A stretch of DNA of 64,000 bases, from positions 84,873 through 148,872 of the forward strand of contig JAQFVV010013349.1 in assembly GCA_028023455.1 (NCBI GenBank). Reading direction: 5' to 3'. Both the position numbers and the translations under genes were made by a program. The first letter of the stretch is position 1. The number at the start of each line of letters is the position of its first letter. Shown piece by piece: positions 52,251 through 64,000 of the stretch. This stretch comes from Epiperipatus broadwayi. Its lineage: Eukaryota; Onychophora; Udeonychophora; Euonychophora; Peripatidae. The notes below the pieces were generated by a model. The model had not been told where the DNA came from and ran no database searches. It was given only the letters and a program-made list of their open reading frames with translations.

Positions 52251-55200
52251 TATATATATTCTAAGTTTAGCAAATTTCCTAAGTATATAAAATGAATGTA
52301 TGGAGCCTGCTACCACTTATTTTATAGCCTCCACATTGTAGCCAATTATAACCAATTAAAACAGAGCCTTTACTTAGTTAATTTTATAAAACTTATTAAA
52401 TTGATATTAAACATATTTGAAATCTTTCGATTGGTCATCCACATTGTATTTCAAATATAACTAAAACGATTGGGAGAGTTTACAAACCTAACTTATATTA
52501 TTGGACAGTTTAAGCTAATTATAACGTTATTCTAACAAATGAGAATCTTTATTCAGCTGGTTGCACATCCATATTATGGATTAATTATAATATTTCTTTA
52601 TTTCTGCTTGGGCGACCACGCTATGCATTAATTATAACCTATATTTAAATCTATATGGCATTTAAACACTTGCAGCTCAGTTGCATGCCAATTGTAACAT
52701 TTTAAGGATGGATCGGTGGATCCTTCATCACTCCCCAGCCAACACTATTTCTAAAGTCTACTGAAATGATGATGGTGGTATAGAACATCTATAATCTTAA
52801 TTGCCAGGGCACCAAATTGCAACTTTAATCAAATATAAAGGTTAAATCTCACTTCAATAACTTTCAGTAATAATATTTAATGAATAGGTTAATAAATAAT
52901 CATCGATTATGAGACCACTGAAAATGTTTTCAAATAATAATATTTTTGGAAATTCATGGTTATTCTCAGCACACTAACCATTCACCATCATTAAAGCTAC
53001 AATTAAAATTTTGTTCCAATTACAAAGTTCTATATCCATCTCCACCTTCCTGATCCACCCCTCCATCAACTTCACATCCATAGGTCTATTATATTATTAT
53101 CTGTTTTACTTATTAAATTTTCTATTATGCTAACTCATTTCTCCCATTACAATCTCTTCTTAGGGTTTTTAGAACAATTAGGTATAGAAATCAAACAAGC
53201 TGCGTAGATTATTGGTGATAAATACTCCTCTCATGATCACCATCAAGGATATCTTGATTGTCTTTAATGCAGTTTAACATTTATTTACATTAAAGCTCAG
53301 AATAATTTAAGCTTATTAAATCTTTTAGAAATACATTATAAACATATTCACAATTATAACAAAATTATAAAGAAGTGCGTCTAGAGAGGTGTTTGAATAC
53401 AACAGATGGGGAAAGGATTTTATGCCCACCCCCTGCATTCACTATCACTCAATAACCATCCCTATTCATAATTTATACCTCAATGATATTAAATGATTTA
53501 GTAATTCTAAGTATCAGAAATTAACCATTTTAAATAATTTTTAATGCATATTTATGAAAATGATGTTTCAAATGTTAATAATGATATACTGATGCATGAT
53601 TGGATTGGAAATGTCTAGATAATAATAACCCACAAATACATTGAGACATACACAAATTTTATTTAAAACAAAGAATAAATTTTATTGACATATCACAATT
53701 CAATACAGAATATACATACTCGCTTGATGACTCACATGGCTTTCCCCTGTTTTATAACCATATTATGATAAAAATAAAAATAAACAAATAAATATTCCTA
53801 AATCAATAAATAATATCAATAGGTTCAAAATATCAATATTCATTTCCTAATTATCAGGGAATCATGATTACCATGGAGTATTATTAATATTAATTAAAAA
53901 AAAATATTATTTACCTTCACATATATTTTTGCTTTCATTTTATTCTAGATACAGCAAATACCAAATTTCTTCCCATGTTTAATGCTTTTAAATTACTGAT
54001 TGGTTTTTAGAGCTAATTCTTCCCATAATAAAATTTAATAATTTTATTTAACTATTTTTAAATTAACATTTTTTTGCAAATTTACTAATTTTATTTCATC
54101 ACTTTGATCTAACATTCTTTTGCCCTAATCTTTACAATAGAGATACTTTATGTATGATAGAATCAAGTTAATGCTAAAAAATCAGTATCTAGATAAATCA
54201 TCATTATAGTGCACATACTCTGTGTTCATGTTCTTATGACAACAATAATATTTTAATAATATTACCTTTCCAGCAAAGTTCTCAGCTGGCTGTGGAAATA
54301 TTTATGAGATAATTTCATATACGCATTGCTTACACTTAAACATTTGTAGGTTTTATTTAACCCTTAATTTAACATTTATTAACTTTATTACTCTTGGCTC
54401 TAATTGATAAATCAAACTAGATCAACAAAACAATATTCAAGTACACCTATATCACATATATTATTTACATTCATCCTGACATCAAATTGAGTTTGCGACC
54501 TTGTACCTGACATTTATAAATAATGCTTATAATAGCTATCTTTCATACACTCATAAGAAATATCAAACATTAACATGAGGCAGGCAGTGACTTGAATAAG
54601 AGAAAACCTTTTCACTAAGGTTGAGATATGCTAGGATTTTTATCGCTAGTCATATAAAGAGACTTACGTTTTCTTATGGTGTAGAGAACAACCAAGTGGG
54701 AAAACTCTTCCACTGTGTTTAAATACTTAATAAATATAGCATAAATATCTTAGTGAGCTATGGCTTCACTGGCTTGGTGGAGATTCTTTGTCCATCCACA
54801 TTATATACAGGTCGAAACATCAACTTCTACAAGTAAAACTTTCGTATCTACAATATTCTTGCGAGTTAGTGCACCGGAATATGAGCCAACAATTTTTCCA
54901 AGCATTAATCAGCTTGTTTCTGGACTTAAATTTATGATGATAATAAATAATAAGAAATGCGTATTAAATTTTTAAAACTATTTCCCTGCACTTTTATAAG
55001 ATAATGATGTTTTAGCTCAACAGCCACACAATTTTATAAACATAGCAATAAGTCTAAGCATTTGACAATAACCTCTGATACGATTCATTCAAAACATTTC
55101 TCTTAATAATAATATCTCTTGTTTTTTTTTTTAATGTTTGTAAAGCATTTAAAATAAGGCACATACAGAATGACATGATATTCTTCACCTACCTCCAAAA

Positions 55201-57100
55201 TGATAATAATAATCAAAAGCATTTAAAATAAACACATATAAAATAAATCTGATATCAATATCTCTACTCCCAAACTAACAACAATTATAATTATGACACG
55301 AATTAATTTTAAATGGATATATGATAAAACATAAAGAAAGAAATTATTTTTATATTTATTTTTCTTTCTAGATTAAATGTTCTACATGAATAGTGAATAA
55401 AAAATATATACTTAAAGAGTTCTTTGGAAATGTCCTTCAAGTTTCTGATTTCCATTTTTCCTTTTCCGTTTCTTCCTTGATTTGTTTATATGAGCACACG
55501 AGTTTATGTAGACAAAGTTCTTGGGATAAAGTTCTTCTATGCCATCAGATGCACAAATTTTATGCTGCTTAAATGATTTCCTCATTTTTGATTTTATGTA
55601 GATTATAGCTGAACAGCACTTGTTTAAATTTCTAAAGATATGTCCAATACTTGTTGTGCTTTTTTTCTTATTAAATTCATTTAATATTCAAATGAATGCT
55701 TTATATATGAAATCAAATTTAGAGTTTATTTTCTGTGGTTTAAATTTTACCATTGGCCTATTTGTCATCAATTAGTGCTAGACAATCATGATCATTGATC
55801 AATTTCAGGAGATTAAATGTGTACCCAATTAAAAAAACTTATTCAATAGACATTTTTTCTTTTTATGATATTAAATTTGGCAAAGCTATTTCAAGAGACA
55901 AATGAATAATTTACAACAAACAATTTCTTTTTTTTTAAAGAAAATATTTCTTTTAAATTTTATAGCAAAGTTTCTCTATATAACCAAATGAGAGATAACT
56001 TGCAAAACAGAGAGTTTCAGATAGACTAACGCCCTCACACTAAAGCAGAGATTTTATAGTGACTAGCTCTTTTCACACTCTCCCCCAATGTGACCTTTTA
56101 TTGACCTTTCAAAATGTCTGGTCAGTGTTTGTTTTCTTAATTAATTGACTCTTGTTTTCTTTTTTGTTCTGGTTATTTTAACCTTTTGCTCTTTTTGAAA
56201 AACCATACCAAATTCACTTCTGCATTCTAACAGATAATCACCAATTAATTTTACACGTAACAGACATAATCACCAATTAATTTCACACTTAAATTCCTTT
56301 GTCATATATATCACTTAAATCACTCTGATAATTTACTGGGGTAATTCTACACCATGGAAACCACATTAAAAACAAAATCAAGAAAAGAAAAGCTATCTTC
56401 TTTCACCCCATTTACTTTTCTTTAATAATAAAAATATATATATAACAGCCCAACTTCAAACCCAGAAGTTTGAACTAAATTTTGGCTGTGAATAATAAAC
56501 TATCAAAAAAAGTCTTCATTTCTTTTTTAAAGATTTTCTCACAAGTGACAAGGAATGATTGTTAATTGTGAACTTTACAATTAAAATCCACAATTAGATT
56601 AAATACACACACACTGTTGCATGTATACAATTCTTATATGAAACCGATTTAATATTTTAATCCTTAATTATTATAACTATTATTTTTTTATCATTTAATC
56701 TCATAAACTATTTATTTCTAATTTATTAGTATAAAATTATGACCATCCATTATCACTATCTAACATAGTTTAAAGAGCCACACATCCCCTTCTTCTTCTC
56801 ACTCAACTTATTAAATAATGTATAAATCTTGCTTTTCTAAAAATATATCTCCAATACCAAATTGACCCATAAATTAATGTTAAATAAAATAATCTTTTGG
56901 TTAGAAATATTTTAATGACAACTGTTCAGATTGCCTACCAAGTAAAATGTATGCAATCCCTATTAATATGAGTTCAAACCTAGTCTTGGCTAAAAATTTT
57001 GTTTATTAAAGAAAAAAAAATACAAACTATGAGGAAAATTTTATATTAAACCTTATCCTGCATAGTTAACTCAAAAAATGGAGTCTTTGGAAAATCCAAG
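52251..57100. other. AT-rich intergenic DNA right of LTR array
   Basis: No gene is recognised. The first 500 bp repeat the short word TTAATTATAAC or close variants several times (near 52340, 52515, 52585, 52630), which may be a decayed tandem repeat. The sequence GAGTTCAAACCTAGTC near 56970 fits a tRNA-type B box but nothing else supports a SINE. ORFs at 54760-54975 and elsewhere lack motifs. Confidence 0.5.
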
Positions 57101-57107
57101 GGCTACA

Positions 57108-57221
57108 ATATATATATATATATATATATAAAGTAAACTAGTAGTAGAGTGTATTATAATATATATATATATATATATATAAAGTAAACTAGTAGTAGAG
57201 TGTATTATATATATATATATT
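57108..57221. repeat. Duplicated 53-bp unit with TA microsatellites
   Basis: The block (TA)n-AAGTAAACTAGTAGTAGAGT-GTATTATA occurs twice in a row with TA tracts around and between. A minus-strand ORF here is TA-derived and not a gene. Confidence 0.85.
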
Positions 57222-57229
57222 GAGAATGA

Positions 57230-59577
57230 TATTATTTTAAATAATTCTTTGAAAATGATAGTTAAAATCTCTAATTTAAAAGTAAACAACTAAATAATTT
57301 TGCTTAAATTATAAATCTAAAAACAGAAGATTGGTTCATAAATGATTTTATTTTAAAATTGAAAAAAGTAAACTCTAAAAGTCTTATTGTAAATGAAGAA
57401 ACAAAAAGCCAAAGGGTTTTTTTTACGAAAAAGACTTTCCAAAATGGATTTAAGAGGGTTGTTGTTTTTTTTTTTGGAAAGAAAAAAAACTTTTATTAAC
57501 AATTAAGAATAGTGATTCTATAACTTAGATTAGTAAGAGGATATATATATATGCATGTGAATTTTATGTATATTTTAGCATGGAATTAATTGTGTTTTGT
57601 GAAAATATATTTTTAATAAGTTTATTTTTAAAAAAATAAAATTTGGGTGTGCACACACATTTCCATGGGTACATATATATGTAAAAGCAGTCATTATTTA
57701 TTTATAACTAAAATGGGATAGCTTATTTTTTTTATTTTATGACAGTTCCAATATATTATTGCATGTCTGTGTGCTTATATAGATGTATGTCAAGTACACA
57801 CATATATTTTTAAAATTAATCACATTTTTATTGTTATTTTAATCATACAAAATGCATTAATATTTGGGCTAAGACTGTTAATTCCATATTATATATGGCT
57901 TACTACTTTATCAAATTAGATAGCAAAGATAAAAATAAAATTAAAATGATAATGTTACAGATACTAGTGTTTGAAAATAATAAAAATGACAGCAATTATG
58001 CTATAACTAAATTGAGGCTATATATATATAAACAAAATAATCACCAAACAAAGCTTGAAATATCCAACCCATAAATTTACATGATATAACTTTGACATCA
58101 CATCAAAATTACCATCGATCAGTTTATTCAGCACAATTCATTCAAGACTTATAAATATGTCTCATAAGATTTCCCTGAGCTCTCTGTTAATAACCCAATG
58201 CAATGTACTAAATTATTTACTGTTATAAACACAACAGCAATCTCATTACCTAAACCAGAATTTAAAACAACTACATTTTATCATTTTAAATATTAATCAA
58301 TATCATTTAATAATTCATTGTATAATAAACCAAATGTTTTAATGCTAAAGTGATAACTATGTAAACAAATTACCAATCAAGTTTAAATTATTCAATTAAT
58401 AAGTTCACATATTATAAATAATTGCAAACTATGCTATTACCATAATGTTTAAAAGTTTCATATTTAAAATGAATTTATCATAATTATTTTGTACTTTCAA
58501 TATCTAAATGATCCATAATTCAATATATAAAAGTAAAATGCTTTATACATTGCATTGTCTTCTATGAGATGGCTCTGTAAAAGTTGTCAATAGATCTTAG
58601 TAAATCATAAAATAATATCTTGGCAAAGCCGATTAATGATAATTTTAATTTGATGTTAAAGTTGATAAATTGTTATAATTAAATTTAGTGATTAAAAAAT
58701 GTAAACTTTATTAGGTGAATATATGTATATGTACTGGTATCAAATTAATATTAACACATGATTTATTATATAATGGATTGTAAAATGACATTAATTAATA
58801 TTTATATTGATAATTTGTAGTTGTTTTCATGTTTATCTTATAATAATTTATTTTATCATTTAAAACTTAATAATTAAGAAAATTGTGCCATAATTATTTT
58901 GTAATTTAATATCTATGCAGTCTGATATATAAAAATGAAAGTTTTTGTATATTATCATGAAATGCTACCAGATTAATGTGTAATTTTTTTGTGAATTTTT
59001 TTCCAAACATTTGTTTATATAATTATCATTTTAGCATTAATATATTTGATTATTAAATACTGAATTATTAATTAAAACACGTATTTCCAATTTCACCTAG
59101 ATTAATTTACTTATGTTTAAAAGCATAATATTTACTTTGGTATATAAAAGCAAAGAGTTTTAGATATACCGATGGATTCTACCAGATATAAAACAAGCTA
59201 ACCAATGCCTTATTTAAACCTCAGCACAAACAACAATTTTTGATTGATAGATTGTTTGGCCTGAAGACAATTGTGTAAGACTTCTGTCTTACTGTTTTGA
59301 AAAAATCATAATTTTTAGTCATTTACTTATATTTAAGTTATCTTTATGCAACATATTTGTAAAGTATTTATTTTAAACCAAAAAATACAATTAGATTTTA
59401 TTTGAAAATGTTTGTTTTTAACAAGAAAACTCATAAAAACTAAGTTACAGCACAGCAAAGCTGTTTTTACTGGATAACAAGAATGGCTTTCATAAACTGA
59501 TAAAAAAAATTATTATTAAATTTTAATAATAATAACTTTAACTAAATCTATATTTTATTTTATTTTATTCATTTGTA
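57230..59577. other. AT-rich intergenic DNA
   Basis: No gene is recognised. Three weakly similar segments near 58500, 58920 and 59130 share the pattern (A/G)TATATAAAAG followed by A/T-rich sequence and, in two, GCTACCAGAT or TCTACCAGAT. They could be diverged copies of one old repeat. Confidence 0.5.
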
Positions 59578-60575
59578 ATTCAATAAAGAGTGAAGGTTCA
59601 CTATGCAGGAAAGATTACAGAGATAACTTCATTACAGATTACAGCTTAGCACTGTTTTTTAACTAGGTCTGTCATATTCATAGCACTAAGAAAGGTATAT
59701 AGAAGGCTGAAGTTATAGGTTAATTAGTATGCAAATTTGGGAATTTACATATACTACTTGCATGATAATGCAAAGCATGAGGAACAAATTATCTGCCTTT
59801 TTGTGCTTTTTCTACAGACACTATAAGCTATGCATGTTTGAGGCAGACTGCGGATATAACATTGAAAACTATATAAAAGATTTAATCAAGTCAGGGTATA
59901 ATTATAATCATTTCAACTCCAAAAAAATTGTACTCCATGCTAAACACCAGGTGTATATATGGATCAGCCTTTCTTCTATATTGGGTGCATCAAAAAGTTG
60001 AAGATAATTTGCTTAAATGAATTCAGAATCAGCTTTAGGACCCCTTATTCCCAATTAACTATTAAATAACACCCAAAGACAAGTTACCTCTAGATCAGGC
60101 TTCCAAATAATATATATAATTAGCTGCAGTGAATCACCTTGCAAAGAAATTTACTATGGTGAGTCTCATGCCAACAGTGCTAACTTAGCATAACCCAAAT
60201 TTATATACAAATATGCCAAAACAGACCCCAATATAAAGTTGTGGGTATTTTTAGAGCATGAAGTGTATTCTGGGCACAATTTTGATCCACTCAACATCAA
60301 AGTGCTTTTTATGAGCACAATGATCAAATAAGAAAATACAAAGATTCACATGATAAATAAAAGAAATTCCTGTGTTGTATTATTGTGCAAGTTGTATATG
60401 TAAATTCACAAAATTTCATACTAATTAACCTGTAAGTTTTTTTCCTATACATACCTATTTTAGTGCTATGAATATAATTAGACTGGTCAAAAGCTGTGCT
60501 ACACTGTAAATCTGTAAAGAAGTTATACATTTTATTATTTTTTCTGCATAGTGGATTTTCACTATTTATTGATTA
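59578..60575. mobile_element. Inverted-repeat element, about 1.0 kb with ~200-bp arms
   Basis: The arms 59578-59775 and 60373-60575 are inverted copies at roughly 80% identity by eye. Both share ATTCATAGCACTA, GGTTAATTAGTATG and TTACATATAC in the same order from the outside in. Outer ends read TCAATAAAGAGTGAAGG (left) and, inverted, TCAATAAATAGTGAAAA (right), then CACTATGCAG in both. The ~600-bp centre has one 90-aa ORF (59729-60001) overlapping the left arm with no recognised domain. It is probably a non-autonomous DNA transposon, superfamily unassigned. Confidence 0.65.
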
Positions 60576-61770
60576 ATTTTGAATTTTTTAAATATTTTTA
60601 TTTTTTTAATGACACCTTAAGTAAAATTCATTCTCTGTTTTAAAGTGGAATTCATATAATAATTATTTCATTTTACAATTTTTCTGAATAGACAATAATG
60701 AAAAGTGCTATCAGTTATAGTTAAGAATTCCACTTAGGAATTTATTTCCTATTTTGTAAGTTCAAATATTAACTTTCAGGTGTCTATCATTTGAAAGATA
60801 TTGTAAAGATTATCCATACATAATACATAAAATTGTTTAATTGTAAAATAAAAAGTTGAAAATAAGTTCTCACTAGCATCTTTTAAATAAGAAGGCAGAA
60901 ATTGAAATTGGAAAGGTTAAAAATATGACTTTATAAATAATAACAATTATCATTCCATAAAAATAACTTCTGTAAATAAAGAAAAAAGTAGTAATTAATA
61001 ACATTATCAAATTAAAATCAAACATTCAAAAATTTATAGACAATTTTTAATTTATCAAGAGATGAAGAACAAATCTTTTGCTTTTACCAAATTTTACAAT
61101 ATTGTAAGTTCAGATGGAATATAATTTATCTCAAAAAGGTTGCAATTTTTTTTTATAAGTGAGTTGCTCTTGCAGCATATTCTAAAACTAAACTTAAAAT
61201 ATAAATGTAAAATTGTCTTCTTAAACTAAAACAAAGTAAGGCATTTATCCCCTATCATTTAGAGCTAGTTTTCATTTTTAATACACAATGATTCTAATCC
61301 ATTATTATTTAGTCACTAGTTTGGGGGCATTATTTTGTTTCTGCTATTGCTTCAGCTTTTATTCACTATTTTGTGGTTATCTTATATAATGTTAATTTTT
61401 TCATTTACATTTGTTGTATAAAAATCAGAACTAAAATTATTAGTTTAAAAAAATTTTGAAAATGTCAGTATCATATCAACTAATACAAAAATCATGCAAA
61501 TTTTTGACATGGAAGAAAGCCAATAATGCCTTGAATTATAACACTAATTGGTAAATTATTTGATTGGTGGGAATCCTGAATATACTTTTTTGATTTAGTT
61601 CTTCAGAAAGAAAAATTGTAATGTTTAGTAATTTATTTATAAATTTAAGCTTATTTATACAACATATTTACTAAATATTTATTTTAAATATATAAAAATG
61701 TATGATTATAATTAAATTTTATTTGAAAATGTAGACAAGTCTTGACAATTTGTTTCTGATAAAGATAAAA
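60576..61770. other. AT-rich intergenic DNA
   Basis: No gene or repeat is recognised. Confidence 0.6.
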
Positions 61771-61771
61771 T

Positions 61772-62040
61772 TAATGCAAAAAATATTAAAAAATCTACCC
61801 AAACTCACCATCAGCAAATGTAAGTATAGTATAGATCAACTTAGACTATAACTTTGATTATATATAATAATATTTTTACTGACATACTCATATGCAGAAT
61901 ATGATTTATGTATATTAATGTAATTTCAGAACTACAAGTTATTTTAAAATAACTATAATTAAATCAAAGGAAAAGGCTGAACCTAAAATTTAACTGCCTT
62001 TAAATATCAAATTAATCTTCAGTTAATAGATGTAATTTTG
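61772..62040 (+). repeat. Dispersed repeat, copy P
   Basis: This ~270-bp segment contains CCATCAGCAAATGTAAGTAT, a central GATTTATGTATATTAATGTA and an end CAAATTAATCTTCAGTTAAT. All three recur inverted in copy Q (62444-62737), and the first recurs directly in copy R (62286-62403). It is non-coding. Confidence 0.6.
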
Positions 62041-62064
62041 ATAGCTCGAATATAAATGAAACTT

Positions 62065-62218
62065 TTAGAACAAAACTTCATTAACAATAAAAATATTGTA
62101 GTGCCTAGCATATTTCCAATAGATAATTGCCATAGTCATTGCTATATGTATGACAATTATCTGTCATAAACATGCTAAGCACTACAGTATTTTTATTGTT
62201 AATAAAGCTTAGCTCTTA
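62065..62218. repeat. Long hairpin, arms about 60-70 bp
   Basis: TTAACAATAAAAATATTGTA on the left returns inverted as TACAGTATTTTTATTGTTAA on the right. The arms continue through TAGTGCCTAGCAT against ATGCTAAGCACTA to a ~13-nt loop near 62136-62147. Pairing is near-continuous with small bulges. It could be a MITE or a precursor-like RNA hairpin. Confidence 0.7.
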
Positions 62219-62285
62219 ATACGGTTTTTGTATTTGTATATATATTACATTCACAGAGGTAAAGTGTTTATAAATTTACTCTTTA

Positions 62286-62403
62286 CAGATGAAATTAATA
62301 TGGAAGTACTTAAAAATCCCAGCAATTTATATGCAAATTATCCATCAGCAAACATAAGTATAGAATGAACCTCTATAGTTTGGCTTTGATTGTATATAAT
62401 CAT
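62286..62403 (+). repeat. Dispersed repeat, copy R (partial)
   Basis: It begins GATGAAATTAATATGGAAGT and contains CCATCAGCAAACATAAGTAT. It pairs as an inverted repeat with 62622-62737. Confidence 0.6.
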
Positions 62404-62443
62404 ACTTGAGACATTATTTTTGTTTCTGTTCAAGCTAACAAAA

Positions 62444-62737
62444 GTTATATTAGATCTATTAACTGAAGATTAATTTGATATTTAAAGATAGTTAAATATG
62501 ATGTTCAGTCTTTCTTTCTGATTAGTTACGTTGATTTCAGAAAAGCTTATAATTATCTTGAAATTATGTAAGTATATATAAATCATGCCCTGCATACAAG
62601 TACACCAGTAAATGATATGTTATATATACAATCAAAACTAATATATAAATGGGTCTGTTTCTATACTTATATTTTCTGATGGTTAATTTGCATATAGCTC
62701 ACTGGGGTTTTCAGTACTTCCACATTAATTTCATCCA
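62444..62737 (-). repeat. Dispersed repeat, copy Q (inverted)
   Basis: Read on the minus strand this has the whole order seen in P and R: GATGAAATTAATGTGGAAGT, CCATCAGAAAATATAAGTAT, GATTTATATATACTTACATA, CAAATTAATCTTCAGTTAAT. It is the most complete copy. Confidence 0.6.
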
Positions 62738-62759
62738 AATTTAAGCTATCATAAGTTAT

Positions 62760-64000
62760 ATTTAATTATAATAAGACAGAAACTGTTTTTAGTGCCTGAC
62801 AACATTTGCTTTTATAAATAACAGATAATGAATTTTTAATAAAATTTTAATAATAATAATAATCCTAATTTTGAATTTTAAAACATACTTTCATTCTTTT
62901 ACAATGTATCAATTAAATTTCATTTCCATTTTAAAAATAGATTCAAATAAAAAATATTTCATTTAATAAATTTTATGAAGAGGCAAAATTACAATCCAAT
63001 ACAAAAAAAAATGAATCCTTAAATGAGATAATAAATCTTTTTCTGAATTTATTAACAAACTTTAGCATTTTAATGTCAAATGTTATATGCTTCATATTAT
63101 TTTATATCTGTAAATTTCTGTATTTTTTGTCATTGTTATGTTGCTTCAATATTGGATTTTGTTTATTCTTATAAGAATTTGTTTTAATCTCCAAATCTTT
63201 TATCTTTTCTCATAATCATATATTTTTTGTATTGTTTAAGTAATTATCATTATTATCATTATTATTTTTACTGATTTCACTCTTATCAAAATATAAATAC
63301 TATTATTATTTCATTTACCCTTAGTTCAATTACCAAAAGTATTACTTGGTAGGGTTTTTATACTATTTTTCTTTTTTATATATCAATTATGAGTTTAAAT
63401 TATTATTTCATTTTTATTTAGTTTTGCTAAAATTGTTTTAATAATAATACAGGTTAAAAATTTTTGTTAATCTTTATATTATATACATTTTTTTTTTAAT
63501 TTTATTTCTAATTTTTTTTTATAATCTACAATGTATTCAATGTACTTATTACTAATTCTATTTAAAAGGTCATTTAAATTCCACTTTTTTAAAATTATAT
63601 TTGCCTTATAGTCTAAAATTTGCCTATTTGAATAAACATTTTTTGTTATTTTAATTATATTTTTTGAAATTCTATTTTTTTAAATATGGTGCAAAATTAT
63701 AAAATTATATGCAAAAATATAGGGATTAAAACAGATTATTTATGAAACACTAAGATTAAGCTAAAAACTAGAATACAGCAACATTATAATGGCAAAATGT
63801 CTGCCATTTACAAACATAATATTAATTTGAAATGTAAAAGGTTTGATATTAAAATGTTAAAATTTGTCAATAATTATATATATATAAGGAATTATAAAAA
63901 AAAAAGATTGCATATTGAAAAGTTAAAGCAAATTAACTGTAAATGATCTTACATTGCTTACTCTAATGACAATTTATATATTTATAGTTTTAATTTAATT
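62760..64000. other. AT-rich intergenic DNA at window end
   Basis: No gene or repeat is recognised, only short T and A runs and a small (TA)n near 63880. Confidence 0.6.

Noticed and set aside
59729-60001. 90-aa ORF as a possible transposase
   Set aside because: It overlaps a repeat arm, and no transposase signature or catalytic triad is visible.

Overview
The window is about 64 kb of very AT-rich eukaryotic DNA. It has long (TA)n, (CA)n(TA)n and (ATT)n microsatellites, no dense ORFs, no operons and no bacterial-type genes. The mobile elements (Penelope-like elements with a GIY-YIG nuclease, Ty3/Gypsy-type LTR elements, one decayed APE-type LINE) fit an invertebrate animal genome. The lineage cannot be fixed from the sequence. 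I found no convincing host protein gene, tRNA or rRNA. Nearly every recognisable coding remnant belongs to a transposable element.

Layout. (1) 1-7.5 kb: a decayed but near full-length Penelope-like element (2.09-4.71 kb), with its conserved reverse transcriptase blocks, YFDD motif, GIY-YIG domain and flanking ~80-bp direct repeats, followed by the 3' end of a second Penelope family (5.49-6.06 kb, minus strand) between two (TA)n tracts. (2) 7.5-18.2 kb: a foldback element (7.5-7.8 kb), a small hairpin element (10.5 kb), a decayed LINE (12.3-15.5 kb) and a second large inverted repeat (15.66-16.86 kb). (3) 18.2-22.6 kb: a 359-bp satellite in both orientations. One of its units is split by a 1.7-kb insertion, itself built of ~460-bp repeats and bounded by a 12-bp duplicated target. 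Two Penelope 3' tails lie head to head next to it. (4) 22.6-29.2 kb: AT-rich DNA with an (ATT)n tract of about 59 units. (5) 29.4-35.8 kb: a young LTR element, minus strand, with two 2,355-bp LTRs around a 1.74-kb interior that encodes only a Gag protein. (6) 35.85-52.25 kb: a second, older LTR family, minus strand, arranged LTR-interior-LTR-interior-LTR. Both interiors keep a primer binding site, polypurine tract, coiled-coil Gag-like region and integrase C-terminus, but have no reverse transcriptase. (7) 52.3-64 kb: AT-rich DNA with several inverted-repeat elements near 59.6-60.6 and 61.8-62.8 kb.

The most interesting points are: the Gag-only LTR element; the differences between its two LTRs, which by eye are almost all CpG to TpG/CpA changes and so suggest germline methylation of young transposons; the RT-less LTR array with shared LTRs; the repeated hammerhead-ribozyme-like cores in Penelope tails and in foldback elements; and the nested, inverted satellite structure at 18.6-22.1 kb. 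All comparisons were made by eye and identities are approximate.
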